A DNA stretch of 64,000 nucleotides from Warburgia ugandensis (GCA_035236585.1 CP141132.1:63089880-63153879); one strand, 5' to 3'; shown: positions 38,040 to 56,237, counted from the first letter of the stretch. Notes: generated by a model from the letters alone, not told the origin. Translations and numbers: made by a program.

Positions 38040-38748
38040 CAACTAACGACGACCAAAAGCATAATTTTTGGACAGGGTTACTGTCGTGTACCATGATGAG
38101 TGGCAATGCCTGATGCTGCCATATATGTTTGGTGAGAGATGACGATCAAATTGTATTGAAATAGCAGAATCCTTGGACGCGGGTTGCTGTTCGTGTCTCG
38201 TGACCCCTCCATTGCCCCACAAGATTGACCTAAGAGATGACGATATCATTGAATTGATGACCGTGTATATGATTTTCTTAAGCGGATGGATTCCGTTTGT
38301 GATCATCCTCTGCCGCCCTTTGACCAATGCGAACCTCCTCCAAAACCAAGACGGTGGTGAACTTTCCAATAGGACTTGTGATCCCAGGTCTCTACCCATT
38401 TATAAACACATTCCTTGCAAGTGCCTACACATAAGCATGTCTGTCTGCACGGGAATAAAAATGAAAATTGTTCCGCACAGCAAATGTATAAAATATCAAT
38501 CATATTTATACATGTTATGTATAAAGAGAATACCAAAGGTAGGAAAAAGTCTAGGGATTAAACAAATATGATACTTTCAGCAACATATTAAGAAATGATA
38601 TAAGTCAAAAGCAGTCATTTTCTCTAACTTTTTTTGCTTTTGACTTTTTTAAAGTCAATCACATGTTACCTGCACTTTATACTTGCATTGAATAGCTGAA
38701 ATTAACACCCTTATATATAGTGATAATTTAGCTATTTATTATAGGTGT
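38040..38748. other. Unrecognised, locally higher in GC
   Basis: Bases 38160-38420 are richer in G+C than the surroundings and hold overlapping open frames on both strands (38173-38571 plus, 38043-38399 minus). Neither shows a motif I recognise. This could be a decayed host-gene fragment, but I cannot support one. Confidence 0.3.
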
Positions 38749-38855
38749 AAGTAGCAGTTGACATTTGATTGGTTGAGAAAAAGTAGAAAATAGAAAAAGT
38801 TAAAGGAAATGATAGTTTTCTACTTTTTCTGAGCCAATCAAAAGTCAGCTACTCT
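38749..38855. repeat. Foldback element, about 107 bp
   Basis: The left arm AAGTAGCAGTTGACATTTGA...GAGAAAAAGTAGAAAA pairs with the right arm TTTTCTACTTTTTCTGAGCC...CAGCTACT. The arms are about 40 bp with a few mismatches and the loop about 25 bases. Confidence 0.7.
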
Positions 38856-38989
38856 TTTCATGGAGTTCCACGTGGCACTTCTTTCTTTATTTTTCCCACA
38901 TGTTTTCTTTAATTTTCTTTTAGATATGACTGGTGCAATATTTCCTACTCAAAAATATAAATTCTATAAATATATTGACATGTATCTTC

Positions 38990-40270
38990 TAGAAGTGCTA
39001 TAGTAGTTTTTTCTAAAAAGACTGTTCAACTATATTATGAATTATATTATGGATAGAGAAGTGTATTGGGTGCAATAAGTACCTATAAATTAGTCTTAAA
39101 AAAGTGCACCAAAATTGGGATACTTTTCTTTTTACCCCAATAAGATTGAGATCTTATTTTTCTACTTAAAACAATTTGGAGTTTCAAATCTTTTCTTTTT
39201 ATGCTCAAAAAGTTTGATAGGACCTATAAGCACCTAGAAGTTAACACTCATTGATTTTACGCTTAGAAAAATAAAAAGTTTACTAATGCCTAATCAGAAT
39301 TTTTTCTCAAAAGATTTTTCAATTATATTACAAGTGGTTCTAACATGCACATATAGATGGATTGTATATACATTTTCACATTTATCTTACCCAAATTTTG
39401 CATTATTTTTTATTTCCTATAAATATTTTCTACATAAGAGTAGAAAAGAAAAGAGTTTTTTTCCCCCTATTTTCTCTCTTTAGAATATTTGGATACCTTA
39501 GGTTATATTTTTATGTAAGTATTTTCTAAAATGAAAGAAACTTTATTTTTTTAATTTGCTATATATACAAGATTTATTCTATTTTTTCTCTAAGATTTGA
39601 GTTTGGATGATCCATTTTTAAAAAATAATGTATTATTTTTTATTTTCTAGCTATATTATAAATATGATCTAACTAAGCCTCTTATGACAACTATTCAATT
39701 GGATTTAGGTGTATATAGTTGGGCCTTCTCTTTAAAAATAAATTTTCAGCTACAGTACAAGTTGGGTCCAATAAGCACCTAAAAATTTGATATTCAATCT
39801 AAGTGTTGTATTATTATATTGATTTCTATTTTCTTTATTATATATATATATATATATATTATAGGTATTTAACTAAGCCTCTTATCACAACCATTCATTT
39901 TTAAACTGAATTGAACAATTTCTTTGAAAAACACATGAATCATAGTTTCCCACCAACAATTCCTTGAAAACATGAAACATAGTTTACTAGAGCATTGTCT
40001 TCTCATACATCTAATTTTCTTGTATACCTAGAAAGTAACTAAGAGAGTGACCTTTCTTAGTTATTTCTAGGTATACAAAAAATTATTTGTATGTGTTCTT
40101 TTAATTCATTATGTTTTACGTTTTTATATTTTCTAAAAAGATTTTTCAACTATAATATGGGTAGAGAGGTATAAGTAGGATCTAACAGGAACCTAAAAAT
40201 TATGATTTGGTAAAATTTAGTACCCCTTGAAAATTAGAAATTTCTTTTTCTACACAATAATTTGAAATTT
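38990..40270. repeat. Diverged dispersed/tandem repeat unit, about 4 copies
   Basis: A two-part unit recurs: TCTAAAAAGATTTTTCAACT followed 10-50 bases on by GGATCTAATAAGCACCTAAAAATT-like sequence. Copies lie near 39013-39090, 39306-39350 (first part), 39732-39790 and 40132-40205, with a related second part near 39218-39240. Spacing is irregular (about 300-400 bases). The origin is unknown. A (TA)n run lies at about 39838-39860. Confidence 0.5.
40013..40084. repeat. Short strong hairpin
   Basis: TTGTATACCTAGAAAGTAAC then TAAGA pairs with TCTTAGTTATTTCTAGGTAT then ACAA, with one bulged base. Pairing can extend outward through AATTTTC/AAAAAATT. The arms are about 25-32 bases and the loop about 8. 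Confidence 0.75.
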
Positions 40271-41403
40271 GGATCTTTTCAACTAGTCCTGGTAAACATA
40301 TGCGCTCTTGAGAATGACACGAAGCCCACAGCCTATTTTACACTTTACGAAACTTTATTCTGTATATCTAAATTAGTCATGTTTAAAAGGGCTTAGATAG
40401 GTTAGAGATCAAATTTTATGTGTCATTAGATGCTTTTAGACTACATTTTTATGAGTAGAAAATAGTAACCATTCATTTTTATTAATTTATTTAAAGACCC
40501 AAAACAAGTGTTTAGGATCCTAGAAATGCATCAATTTCTTATGGGTTATCTATTTATGGTATGAAGAACATGACATAGAGCTTAATCTACAAGAAATGTT
40601 ATCATGCATGAAAAAATAAGGGCATGGTCATCTTCTACTGCTCAAGAGCATGTGTGCCTACTTAGACTCTTTCGACTGTACATGTCCAATTTTTCTTATT
40701 AGTTTTATCTTTTTCTTATAGGATTTTGAAAGTCATATACTATATTGTTCTTATTGTACAAAAGTTCTCTTGTAGATCTCCTCTAAAATTATATCTTTTA
40801 CCTCCTTAAATCTCTCTATTGACTATTTCTTTCCTAAAATTCTCTTAAATCTAGATTCGTAGCATTCTAAGCATAGCAAGATAAGGAGTCTTTGATAACT
40901 AGGGTTTGAGAGTGTGTAGGGTATGTGTGTATCTACCGCATTTTCTGTATCGCCTCATAAATCAACATATCACAACAATTAAGCAAAAAACTTGTTTTCT
41001 TCCTAAGAAGTACAAATCAATGAGTGCCAGGTGGCACTTTTTCTTAGAACCTATATTTTCTTCCACCAGTTGTAAGTGTTGGAGAAAAATCAAAAGTTCT
41101 AAGAAGAATTGCTATAGCAACTCATTGATTTGTATGCCTTGCTCAAGCATGCAAGTGCACTTCTCAAAAGTATTTTTTCTTCTTCTTTGAACTCTTAGTG
41201 AACTCCACAATCAATTAGAACATTCTTGATTAATCATGTTTCTTGCTCTTCTTTTTATCTCCTTTTTCTTATTCTTCTTTACTAAATCTATTTTTGTAGG
41301 GTTAATCTAAACACACTTCTCCAACCATATCCCTACTCTTGCTTTTAATTAGCAATTTGATCAATACTAGAATTTTATTAATTTGCTCACTACATATGTG
41401 CAT
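40085..41403. other. No gene recognised
   Basis: AT-rich sequence apart from the last copies of the 39-40 kb repeat. Nothing else is identifiable. Confidence 0.35.
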
Positions 41404-41505
41404 AGGATACCTCAAGTTGACTTATATTGACTTACTACAGTTTGCAAATTATATTGGATTGGATACCTCAAGTTGACTTACTATAGTTTGCAAATTAAAG
41501 AGTAT
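41404..41505 (+). repeat. Local direct duplication, about 55 bp
   Basis: GGATACCTCAAGTTGACTTA occurs twice (near 41405 and 41461), each followed within 20 bases by ACTTACTAYAGTTTGCAAAT. The first copy has about 11 extra bases. Confidence 0.75.
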
Positions 41506-41794
41506 AATTAAAGTCAACTTATTACATAGAGACGTGCACTTAAAGAAATTTAGTAATTAAAATTGACTATAATAAAGAAAAATTATCTTTTCCTCCATAC
41601 TTAAGTATGCATTTGAAATGAAGTCTTCAAGGTATAGCTTAAGATATAATTTGAACTTTGAGGTGCATTTTATAGACTGTATTACACAATGAAAAACTAC
41701 TAATCAATCAATGACCAAGTTAGCTTTGTATTTTATACAAATTAATGCTACATATTGTTCTTTTTATTTCTACAAATTTATAGCTCTCTATAGT

Positions 41795-41889
41795 AAAAAA
41801 AAGGGCAGCCTGGTGCTCAAGGCTCCCACGTATGTAGGGTTTGTGGAAAGGGTGGACCACAAAGGCCCTATAGTAGGCAGCCTTATCTA
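41795..41889 (-). mobile_element. Truncated Au-type SINE
   Basis: The plus strand reads AAAAAAGGGCAGCCTGGTGC, GGGTGGACCACAAAGGCCCT and AGGCAGCCTTATCTAT, the reverse complement of the Au 3' body. The tRNA-like head is missing. It lies just downstream of the copia reverse transcriptase remnant. Confidence 0.8.
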
Positions 41890-42424
41890 TAGTTCTGTAT
41901 AATCTATTGTCTAAATTCACACCTAAATATTTGAATTGTATTAATTGAAACTTTATCTTCGACAAGGATCATGATCATATCATTTTTCTTGGAGAATGTA
42001 AAATGAGTTGAAGAAGATCTCCTTCCCCCTCACTTGTGGTGATAGAGTGAGTGAACAGTGAGTAATTGGACATAGACTATTTAAACCAGCCTCCTTAAGA
42101 GTAATGAAAAATTCTGCAAACCACTTGTTGGAAGCTAGCTTAAGCCAATAAATTAACTTGCAAAGTCAACATACTATGTTCTTCACCTGTATCGGATACC
42201 AAGGTGGGAGACACATATATACTTCTTCATGTAGGTTGCCTATAGGAAGGCATTGTACACATCAAGTTGATGACGAGATTAGTAGCAATAGAAGCAAGTT
42301 TAGGCAAGCATTAAATAGTTACAAGCTTAGCACTAGGACAAAAAGTTTTGTGGTAGTCTAACCCTTTTTTCTAAGTGATACCCTTAGTAACAATGCATAC
42401 TTTATGATGTTCGATAGAACCATC
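41890..42424 (-). mobile_element. Ty1/copia reverse transcriptase, left part of an interrupted element
   Basis: On the minus strand, from right to left: GSIEHHKVCIVTKG, LDYHKTFCPSAKLVTI, HQLDVYNAFLYGNLHEEVYV (around 42230-42290), then weaker RT sequence (KFQLIQFKYLGV near 41930). The RT is cut at 42424 by the 10.5-kb gypsy element and continues at 52903. Joining the flanks and dropping one copy of the 5-bp duplication lets the copia reading continue in phase (FKIKRQ on one side, DGSIEHH on the other). Stops and frame changes elsewhere show it was already or has since become inactive. Confidence 0.82.
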
Positions 42425-45681
<3,257 letters not shown>

Positions 45682-45694
45682 TTCTTCTCCCTTT
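45682..45694 (-). other. Polypurine tract of the gypsy element
   Basis: The minus strand reads AAAGGGAGAAGAA immediately before the LTR start TGTAAGAACC. Confidence 0.8.
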
Positions 45695-45739
45695 ATAGGA
45701 ATTTCATCCTCAAAATTTTTTATTATATATTTTTACCTC

Positions 45740-48700
45740 ATTCCTTAAAAAGTTTGGGATGTGTCCGTCGCATCTGCTCCTCTATCCCCCATATCGCCTC
45801 TTCTAGTGAATGATGCTCCAAACAACCTTGACCAATGGAATAGTTTTACTTCTCAGCTCCCGTGCCTTATGTTCTAAAATTCGTACCACTCTTTCCTCAA
45901 TGGTTAGATCTAGTTGTCTCTCTATAGGCATCTGTTCTAATATGTGGGAAGGATTTGCCATATATTTTCGCAACATTAATATATGAAAAACATCATGAAC
46001 ATCTGCCAGCTACATTGGCAAGGCCAACTAGTAGGCTAAAGGCCCAACCCTTTTCAAGATCTCGAATGGTTCAATGAACTGAGGACTCAACTTTCCCTTA
46101 ACTCCAAACCTTGTCACACCTTTCATTGAGGAAATCTTCAGAAAGACATGGTCTCCCACTGCAAACTCTACATGCCTATGGCCCCTGTTAGCGTAACTCT
46201 TCTAGTGGCTGTGAGTAGTCAAAATTCGCTTTTGGATTAGCTAAACTTTTTTTGCACACTATTCAGCTAGCTAAGACTTCAAAAATCATCTCTCACCTAC
46301 ATCACTCCAACAGAGGTGACTAGCATGGTCTTCCATAGAGTGTCTCATAGGCAGCCATGCCAATACTCACATGAAGGCTATTGTTGTTCACAAACTCCAT
46401 TAGTGGCAAGTGCTCATCCCAACTACCCTTCCAATTGATGTGACATGTCCTCTATAGTCTACATGGTCCTCTATAACTGACCATCCATTTGTGGGTGAAA
46501 GGCAGTGTTGAATCTCAATGTCGATCCTAGTGCCTCCTGAACACTCTTCCAATACTTTGATGTGAATTTACTGTCCTGTCAAAGATGATAGTTAGATGAA
46601 TACTATGCAAGCTCATGATCTCCTTAACATATAACTTTGCCAAGTTATCAACAGACTGAGTCTGTCAGATTGGATGGAAATGAGTGAACTTCATCAATCT
46701 ATCCACAATCACCCATATCATATCATGCCCACTTGCTATCCTAGGAAAACCCACAATGAAATCTATGGCAACATGATCCTACTTCCACTCAGGAAGCTCT
46801 AAGGTCTGCAACATGCCTAGTGGCATTTGATACTCTACCTTGACTTGCTGAGGTCAAACATCATGCTACACACTCGCCGATTTCCCTCTTCATCCCATGC
46901 CACCAAAAATGCTACCTCAAGTCTTAGTACATCTTTGTACCTCTAGGATGAATAACGAACCTTGACTGGTGTGCCTCCTGAAGTAGCTCCCACCTCAAGC
47001 CATCAACTGTTGGCACTACCAATCTACCCTGAAAATGTACTACTGTATCCTATCCTCTAGCAAAACCTACCTTACTACACATGGCCTGGGTTTCTGCATA
47101 CTCTACCTATGCTCGTATAACTCTATCAATGAACATATTCGTAGCTAATAGATTGGCAACCACTAACCTCAACTTCTTACTTAGGGCATCAACCATCACA
47201 TTGGCCTTCCCTGGATGATACCTTATCATGAAATCATAATCCTTAAGATACTCCATCCACCTCCACTGTCTCATATTCCAGTTGTTCTGGGAGAAGAAAT
47301 ATTTAAGGATCTTATGGTCAATGAAAACCTCAAATTTCTCTTCATAAAGATAGTGCTGCCATATTTTCAATGCAAAGATCATTGTCGTTAACTCCAAGTC
47401 ATGTGTAGGGTAATTTACCTCATGCATTTTCAAATGTCGCAATGCATAGGCAATCACCCTGTCGTGCTACATAACCACCGATCCAAGTCCCCTACTAAAT
47501 GCATCACAATATACTACGAAACCACCGATGCCTACTGTTAAGGTCAATACTAGTGCGAAGGTAAGTCTCCTCTTGAGCTCTTAAAAGCCCATCTCACATG
47601 CATCAGTATAGACAAACTTCATGTCCTTCCTAGTCAATGCAGTTAGAGGCGTGGCGATTCTCAAGAATCCCTCAATAAACTTGCAGTAATAGCTTGCAAG
47701 ACCAAGAAGAAGCTCATCACTGCCTCAACCTTTGTCCACTCCATTCTTCAAGATAACATGTCCAAGGAAATTTACTTGCTCCAACCAGAACTCACACTTG
47801 CTAAATTGTGCAAATAAATGATGAGTCCGTGATGTATCCAAAATAATGCACATTTGCTCCCTATTCTCCTTGCTTCCGAAGTATACAAGAATGTTGTCTA
47901 CAAATAACAAACTTATCCAAATAGGCTTAGAAGACCTAGTTCATGAGATCCACGAAAACTCCAAGTGTATTTTTTAGACCAAATGGCATCACCAAAAACT
48001 AATAGTAGTCATAATGCATCCTGAATGCTGTCTTAAAGACGCCCTCCTCCTGAATTCTCGACTGATGATGCCTTGACCTCAAAGTGATCTTCAAAAAGAT
48101 CTGTACTGACTGAAGCTGATCAAAGAGATCATTAATCCTGGGTAATAGGTAGTGGTTCTTCACCATCAAGCTATTCACCATATGGTAATCAATGCAAAGA
48201 CACATCGTTCCATCCTTCTTCTCCACAAAGGGGACTAGTGCTCCCTAAGGTGATCCACTAGGTCTAATGAATCATTTGTCAAGCAACTCTTAGAGCTGTG
48301 TCCTAAGATCTTTGAGCTCGGCAAGTTCCATCCTATACAGCACCCTAAAGATAGGAGCTGTGCCTTACACTAACTTGATGGTGAAGTCAATCTCTCTCCA
48401 TGGTAGTAGTCCTAGAATCTCCTCAAGAAATACATCTTGGAACTCCATAACCACATCTAGCTCCTCAATTTGAGGTCCCTCTACCTCTACCGGTATCACA
48501 CTAACCAAAAATGCCCGACGCCCCTTCTATGTGTCAGTTTGCTTTTAAGGCTGAAATAAAACATGCTCCTGTCATATCTTGTCTCCCTTGAAATGAGACT
48601 ATTGGGGTGCCTGGTGAGGAAAATGTAATCTTCTTCTTGCAATAGTCCACCGTTTCCCAATGTCTTACTAACCAATCCATGCCTAAGATGATGTTAAAAT

Positions 48701-48930
48701 CCACCATGTCAGGATAAGGTCCCCATCCATCCCCTCACTCATGATCACTATAGGTACTTCCTGAATAAACAATCTCGCTAAAATCATCCAACTTGAACCC
48801 CATAGCATGCACACATAATTTCTAATATGAAGCAAATACATAAGAAATAAAAGAATTCACAGACCCTGTGTCAAATAAGATCCTTGCATATGTATTTGCA
48901 ACAAGAATTGTACCTTCAACCACTGCATTT
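45740..48930 (-). mobile_element. gypsy pol remnant: protease, RT, RNase H, integrase
   Basis: From right to left on the minus strand: protease with ILFDTGSVNSFIS near 48890-48850 (DTG intact) and NIILGMDWLV near 48690; RT with KKDGTMCLCIDYHMVN near 48220, KITLRSRHHQ near 48090 (usual KIDLRSGYHQ, so the first catalytic Asp is lost) and FVDNILVY near 47904 (usual FVDDILVY, so the second Asp of the DD pair is now Asn); FLGHVILKNGV near 47770; RNase H with [19 protein letters not shown] and [15 protein letters not shown] (47107-47457); integrase and C-terminal tail (about 47000-45750) in broken frames. Besides stops, the two RT substitutions would abolish polymerase activity. Confidence 0.88.
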
Positions 48931-50191
48931 GATGGTTGTGATTTCATTGCTGTAATAGTATAAACTTGTCCCTGGTTGCAAGGGGCTACATTTGGCTTAG
49001 TTCCACTATCAGTCTATTGTCTCTTACCCTCTTGGGATAATCCCTGGATATATGCACAAGCTCATTGCATATGTAGCATCATAAAGGTGGCCTTTGCCAT
49101 TAATACTGATGTTGATGATGCTGCAATGTCCCCTGTTCTGGCCTAGGTCTACTCTCGCCAAAATGGTGCTTCTTACATCTCCATTAGAGCTTCTTGATTG
49201 GACCCCTGCCATGTCTAGTGGGCTACTATTGTGAATGGGGCCTCTAGGTCTAAGAAAAGGAGAATGGTTTCTTTCCCTTGCCAGGGTATCTAGAAATCAC
49301 TAACATCTTTTTCACTCTCCTTCTCTGTTCTACCTCGTATAAGGTCTTGCTTCATAGTAGCAGCAATCTTAGCTACCTTATCCACTGTGGTTGGCTACAT
49401 CAATAACACCAAAGTCTTCAATGTCAGATTCAAGACATAAATGAATCGATCTGCAATTTGAGAGTCAGTCATGCTTGAATTGAAAACATATCTCCTTAAT
49501 TTGGTGAACCGCCACTCATATTGTTGAATTGTGGGATTTCTTTGTTTCAATTCCATCTCCTTTTCGATTTGCACATGAAGTGGGAAGTATTTATCATTGA
49601 ATACCTTTTTAAAGTCTTCCCATGAAATCATAATTCCTTGAAAGTAAGTCCTCTTAGCTGTTTGCCACCAAAATCTAGCTTCCTTTGTCAATATATATGT
49701 CGTGACTTGGACTTGCTTGTTTGCAGGCACTTCCATGGCCTTAAAGGCCTTTTATACTGTAAAAATCCATCTTTCAACAGCCTCTACTTCACCCTCATGA
49801 GTGAATGACAGCACCATATGTTGGAGCTACTCTAGTAGCTTGTCTACCTTTCTGGAATCCTCTCTCTGGCAAACACCAACAGTGCTTAGTACAGCTATCA
49901 TTGGCACCCGCCTAGATATCTCAACAGATGTCTCCACTGGTACCCAACTAGTGTTGCTATCGGTGTTTGAGCAAGTGCTTGTGATGCTAGTGGTGCCTAT
50001 GCCTGTGATGCTGCTTGTGCCAGTACCTGTGACGTTGTTGGTGTTGGTGCCTACCGCTGTGGTCAATGTGCCAACAAGGTCTAAATTACCTTGGCCATGA
50101 TCTCGGCTACTTGGTTACCTTGCCATGAGGACTTGGCAGATGTTGCGATGCGTGTAGTAGGAGTAGACCTTGTCCTCCTCTTGGGGGCCAT
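48931..50191 (-). mobile_element. gypsy gag remnant
   Basis: The start codon is at 50191-50189 on the minus strand (MAPKRRTRSTPTTRIA). The best conserved part is at 49395-49736: VTTYILTKEARFWWQTAKRT, SWEDFKKVFNDKYFP, QYEWRFTKLRRYVF, which is the retrotransposon gag core. The zinc-knuckle region near 49000-49200 is badly decayed. The first roughly 150 bases of gag are part of the inverted duplication and appear again, reversed, at 51545-51695. Confidence 0.83.
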
Positions 50192-50291
50192 CTGTCCACA
50201 ATTGACCTAATGGACATTAGCTTCCCCTCTTACTTTGTTTAATTATACATGACCTATAGGACATGTTAGATTGCCTATGAAAGGAGTGATT

Positions 50292-50305
50292 GGGCTTTGA
50301 TACCA
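50292..50305 (-). other. Primer-binding site of the gypsy element
   Basis: The minus strand reads TGGTATCAAAGCCC two bases after the LTR end, matching the 3' end complement of initiator Met tRNA (TGGTATCAGAGC) with one change. A second, inverted copy lies near 51430. Confidence 0.82.
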
Positions 50306-50307
50306 AC

Positions 50308-52902
<2,595 letters not shown>

Positions 52903-54465
52903 CCATCAGCTTGTCTTTTGATTTTGAAGACCAATTTGCATTAGATTGCATGCTTGCTAGGTGGAGAGGTTCTAAAGTCTATTTTTTATTTTGTTCAAGA
53001 GCCTCCTTTAAGTCAATTGCTTCCAACTATCGTGAACCGTTACTTGCTTCCGAGAGGGCATGAGGCTCAACCTTAGATGAGAATGAGGAAAGAAGAAGAA
53101 GAAAAACATTTGTAAAAGAGAAATTATGAGAGAGGATGAAGTTTCTAACAAAGGCTACTAAATAGTACAAGATGAAGTCCGTGGGTTGTGCTATGGAAAC
53201 AAGAAATGTGCATAATCTTTTAGACAAGTGGGATGTTGATGGCTTGAGATGGTAATGATCATTGTGGTGTGGATGGTGATTTTGATGTGATAGATAAGAG
53301 AGTGGTTGCCATGTCATTATGAAGGACCAACTCAAGTTATGGTGTGATAGATGGTGAAAAACTTGTGACAAATGGAGAAGTGGATATTTTAAGAATTGGC
53401 TTAGGAAGTACTATTTGAGAAGGCAAAGTAAGGAATACAGTCTAAACATTTGAATGAAAATTTTATTTTTTGAAAGGAAACATCTTGACTAGTGAAAATG
53501 GATTTTGTGTCAAGTTCATATACATAGTAACATCGTTACTCAAAGGGATAGCAAACAAATAAGCATCATTTAGCACAAGCATCAAATTTTTGGTAGGGGG
53601 ATCATGATTATATCCATAATATAGGCAACCAAAAACATAGAGGTGATTATGTGATGGTGGTTGTTGAAGAAGAACCTAGTATGGAGTTATCCCACAAAGG
53701 TTTAGTGTAGGGGAATAGTTTATAAGATAAGCACCAGTACAAATACACTCCCCACAAAATAAAATTTGTAAATTGGCCTGAGAATAAAGAGCTCAAGCAA
53801 CTTCAAGAAGGAGGTAGTGTTTGCTCTCAACAACTCTATTTTGTTGTGATATACCAACACAAATTTGTTGATGCAGATTACCTTATTTGGCAAACATCTT
53901 CGCATGCAGTAACTCATAATTGGATGATCAAACTAGTTTATCAGCTACTCCTACTTTGGATGTCTATTATTTCAAAATACATGCTGGATAAATGATTCTA
54001 GTGTCCTAAAAACTATGTTCTTGATTGTTGAATATGGACATTTGTATATCCAAAAGCTTTTAGCCAAAAGTACAGATATAGCAACATCAATTATGTCTAC
54101 TCTCCTTCATGCAAAAGTGGGTGCAATTGTGCCACTACATAATACTTTCACTGTAAAAACTTTTTTGAACCTAGCTAAAAGACATGCATAACACTTCTAA
54201 AAAATAGTTGAAGTCTCCTCATATAAGGAATTTTCAACAACTCTCTTTGTGATTCTACTAAGCAAGACTGAAACTTATCCCCAAATTGATTTGCACTATC
54301 AAATCTTTTTAAAAAAAATTTATTATCAAATCAATGCCTCAAAAGTATAAAATCAAATTTATCTTTGTTTGTTTTTTCAAATGCTCAGCTGGTGCAAGAA
54401 ATCTTTGTGACAAATAAGCTCAATCATATTTTAAGTTTCAAAGAGTATAAGGATTGAAATCAAAG
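52903..54465 (-). mobile_element. Ty1/copia integrase and RT start, right part of the interrupted element
   Basis: Minus strand, from right to left: decayed integrase end (LLLEVA-like, then LYSQANLQILFCGECICTGA and LYVFGCLYYGYNHDP, about 53850-53590), the linker that precedes RT (FILSHNFSF, SKVEPHALSEA, near 53130-53050), then VFKIKRQ at 52903-52930, the start of RT. It continues at 42424 across the gypsy insertion. Several stops are present. Sequence from about 54000 to 54465 becomes hard to read and meets a gypsy LTR at 54470. Confidence 0.75.
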
Positions 54466-54469
54466 GTTT

Positions 54470-54878
54470 TGTGACGTAGCAGGTGTAGTAGAAGAGAACC
54501 TTGAATCCATATGGTAAGAAGATAGAACCTAAGAGAGGAAGCAATTCTACTCAAAGGACAGAGAATTTGATTCAAACTTTTATTTCTCACCCATAGGTTT
54601 ACATGCCTATTTATAGAACTAGAAAGAAGACTCTAATACATAACTAGAATTATCTATGCCTAGAATCATCTATTCATTTTTTACTATAATCTAGAACATT
54701 CTACATATTCAACCGATTCTAGACTTTTCTCATATTATTATATTTTAATTGTTTCTAGAGTGGTATACTGTCTAAAAACTTATTGATTTGGACTCAACTC
54801 ATGGGCTCATGGGCCATTATGCTTATAGAGGTTTATAGGCCATTATGTCCAAAGGCTCATAGGCCATTGCATCCTACA
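54470..54878 (-). repeat. 3' LTR of a second minus-strand gypsy element
   Basis: On the minus strand it starts TGTAGGATGCAATGG after the purine-rich AAGAAGAGGGGATTGA and ends GCTACGTCACA at 54470. It is 409 bp, with a TATA box CTATAAATAG at 54607-54616. The short LTR differs from those of the two large gypsy elements and would suit a Reina-like chromovirus; that assignment is tentative. Confidence 0.72.
54607..54616 (-). promoter_or_regulatory. LTR TATA box
   Basis: The minus strand reads CTATAAATAGGC within the 409-bp LTR, a conventional core promoter position. Confidence 0.5.
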
Positions 54879-55897
54879 TCAATCCCCTCTTCTTGGAAAG
54901 AACTTGACCTCGAGTTCTAATTTGGATAAAGAGGTTCTTGTGCATAATACTTAAACAAGTTTGCCACATTGAATGTCTTGGAAATCTTCAGTTCATCTAG
55001 CAAATCGATCACATAAGCATTATTACTTATTTTCTTCAGAACCTTGTATGGGTCATATTCTTGGGCTTTAATTTATGATAAGTTCCCACAGGGAATAGTT
55101 CCTTGCACAAGAACACCATCATTGAATCTCCTTTATTAAATTGCTTAAGGCACCGATGTTTGTCAGCAGCTTCCTTGTACCAAGCATTTGTCTTTACCAG
55201 CTTCTTTTTCACTTTCTCTTGCCCAGCTTAGGCTTGTTTAGCTATGGTCTCTTAGTTTGTCCATTGGTTTGTGGATGTGCTATAGAACTATGAATAGAAA
55301 TGATTAAGAAGCTTCACATCTCGATCAAAGGTGATGGAGCAAGGTATGCCATGCAAACGTACTACCTCCCGAAAGAATAATAAAGATATATGAGATTTGT
55401 CTAATGTCTTTCGACAGTGAATGAAATGAGCCATTTTGGAGAACCTATCAACAACCACAAAGATAGAGTGTACCACTTGTTGGGTGTGAGGGAGATCTAG
55501 TATGAAGTCCATAGACAAATCCTCTCAATTGTTTCTAGGAATAGGTAACGGCATATAAAGACCCGTGTTTTGAGATTATCCTTTTAATACCTGACATGTG
55601 TAGTATTTCTTGACAAAGTTACCCACATCTTACTTTAGTTGAGGCCAAAAGTATCATTCCTCTAAGATTGCAATAGTCTTGCCCACTTAATCCTCCACCA
55701 TGTAAGTCTCAAATTAGTTTTTCCCACAAAGAGTTCTTGAGAATGCATAGGTGATTGCCTCGAAACAAGTACCCATCAGTCATATGAAAATGATTGACAG
55801 GTTGCCTCTCAACACACTAAGATCAAATATCTTCATCATCTCTATAGAGTTCTTTTAGACACCAAAACCCCACAACCTCATGAGCCAAGGTGATGAG
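54879..55897 (-). mobile_element. gypsy integrase remnant, cut by another gypsy
   Basis: Minus strand, from right to left: [27 protein letters not shown] and DLHGGGLSGQD (about 55860-55670, the zinc-binding part), YYTCQVLKG and NTGLYMPLPIP near 55560, then the integrase core [20 protein letters not shown] with [10 protein letters not shown] and [17 protein letters not shown] (55518-55300). After a gap come chromodomain-region remnants (KHRCLKQFNKGD near 55140, RTRGQVLSKKRG near 54900). The core around the second catalytic Asp is present; the Glu region is lost. The element is severed at 55897 by the plus-strand gypsy, and its 5' part is outside the window. Confidence 0.85.
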
Positions 55898-56237
55898 TGT
55901 AATATCCTCAATTTTTAATCTTAAATTAGTGATAAAATAAATAAAAAAATTTATGCATAGAAATTGGTCTTAAAAACTAAAAAAATTAGAAAGTACGCAT
56001 CAATAGAATTCCAACGACATAAAGAACATAGAAAACAAAGCTTAAACGGAGAAGTTATGAGCCATGAAAAATAGAGGGGCAAATTGGTAAATTGGAGGGT
56101 CCTGAAATACAGGGGGCTGTTTTAATCACGACACCCACTTTCACCCTTCTACACGCCTCTATTAGATCCTACAATTTCACCAGATAAATAATCAGGGGTT
56201 AGAGTTTAAGGGAAAAGCTTTCTTTCCTCCTCCCCAG

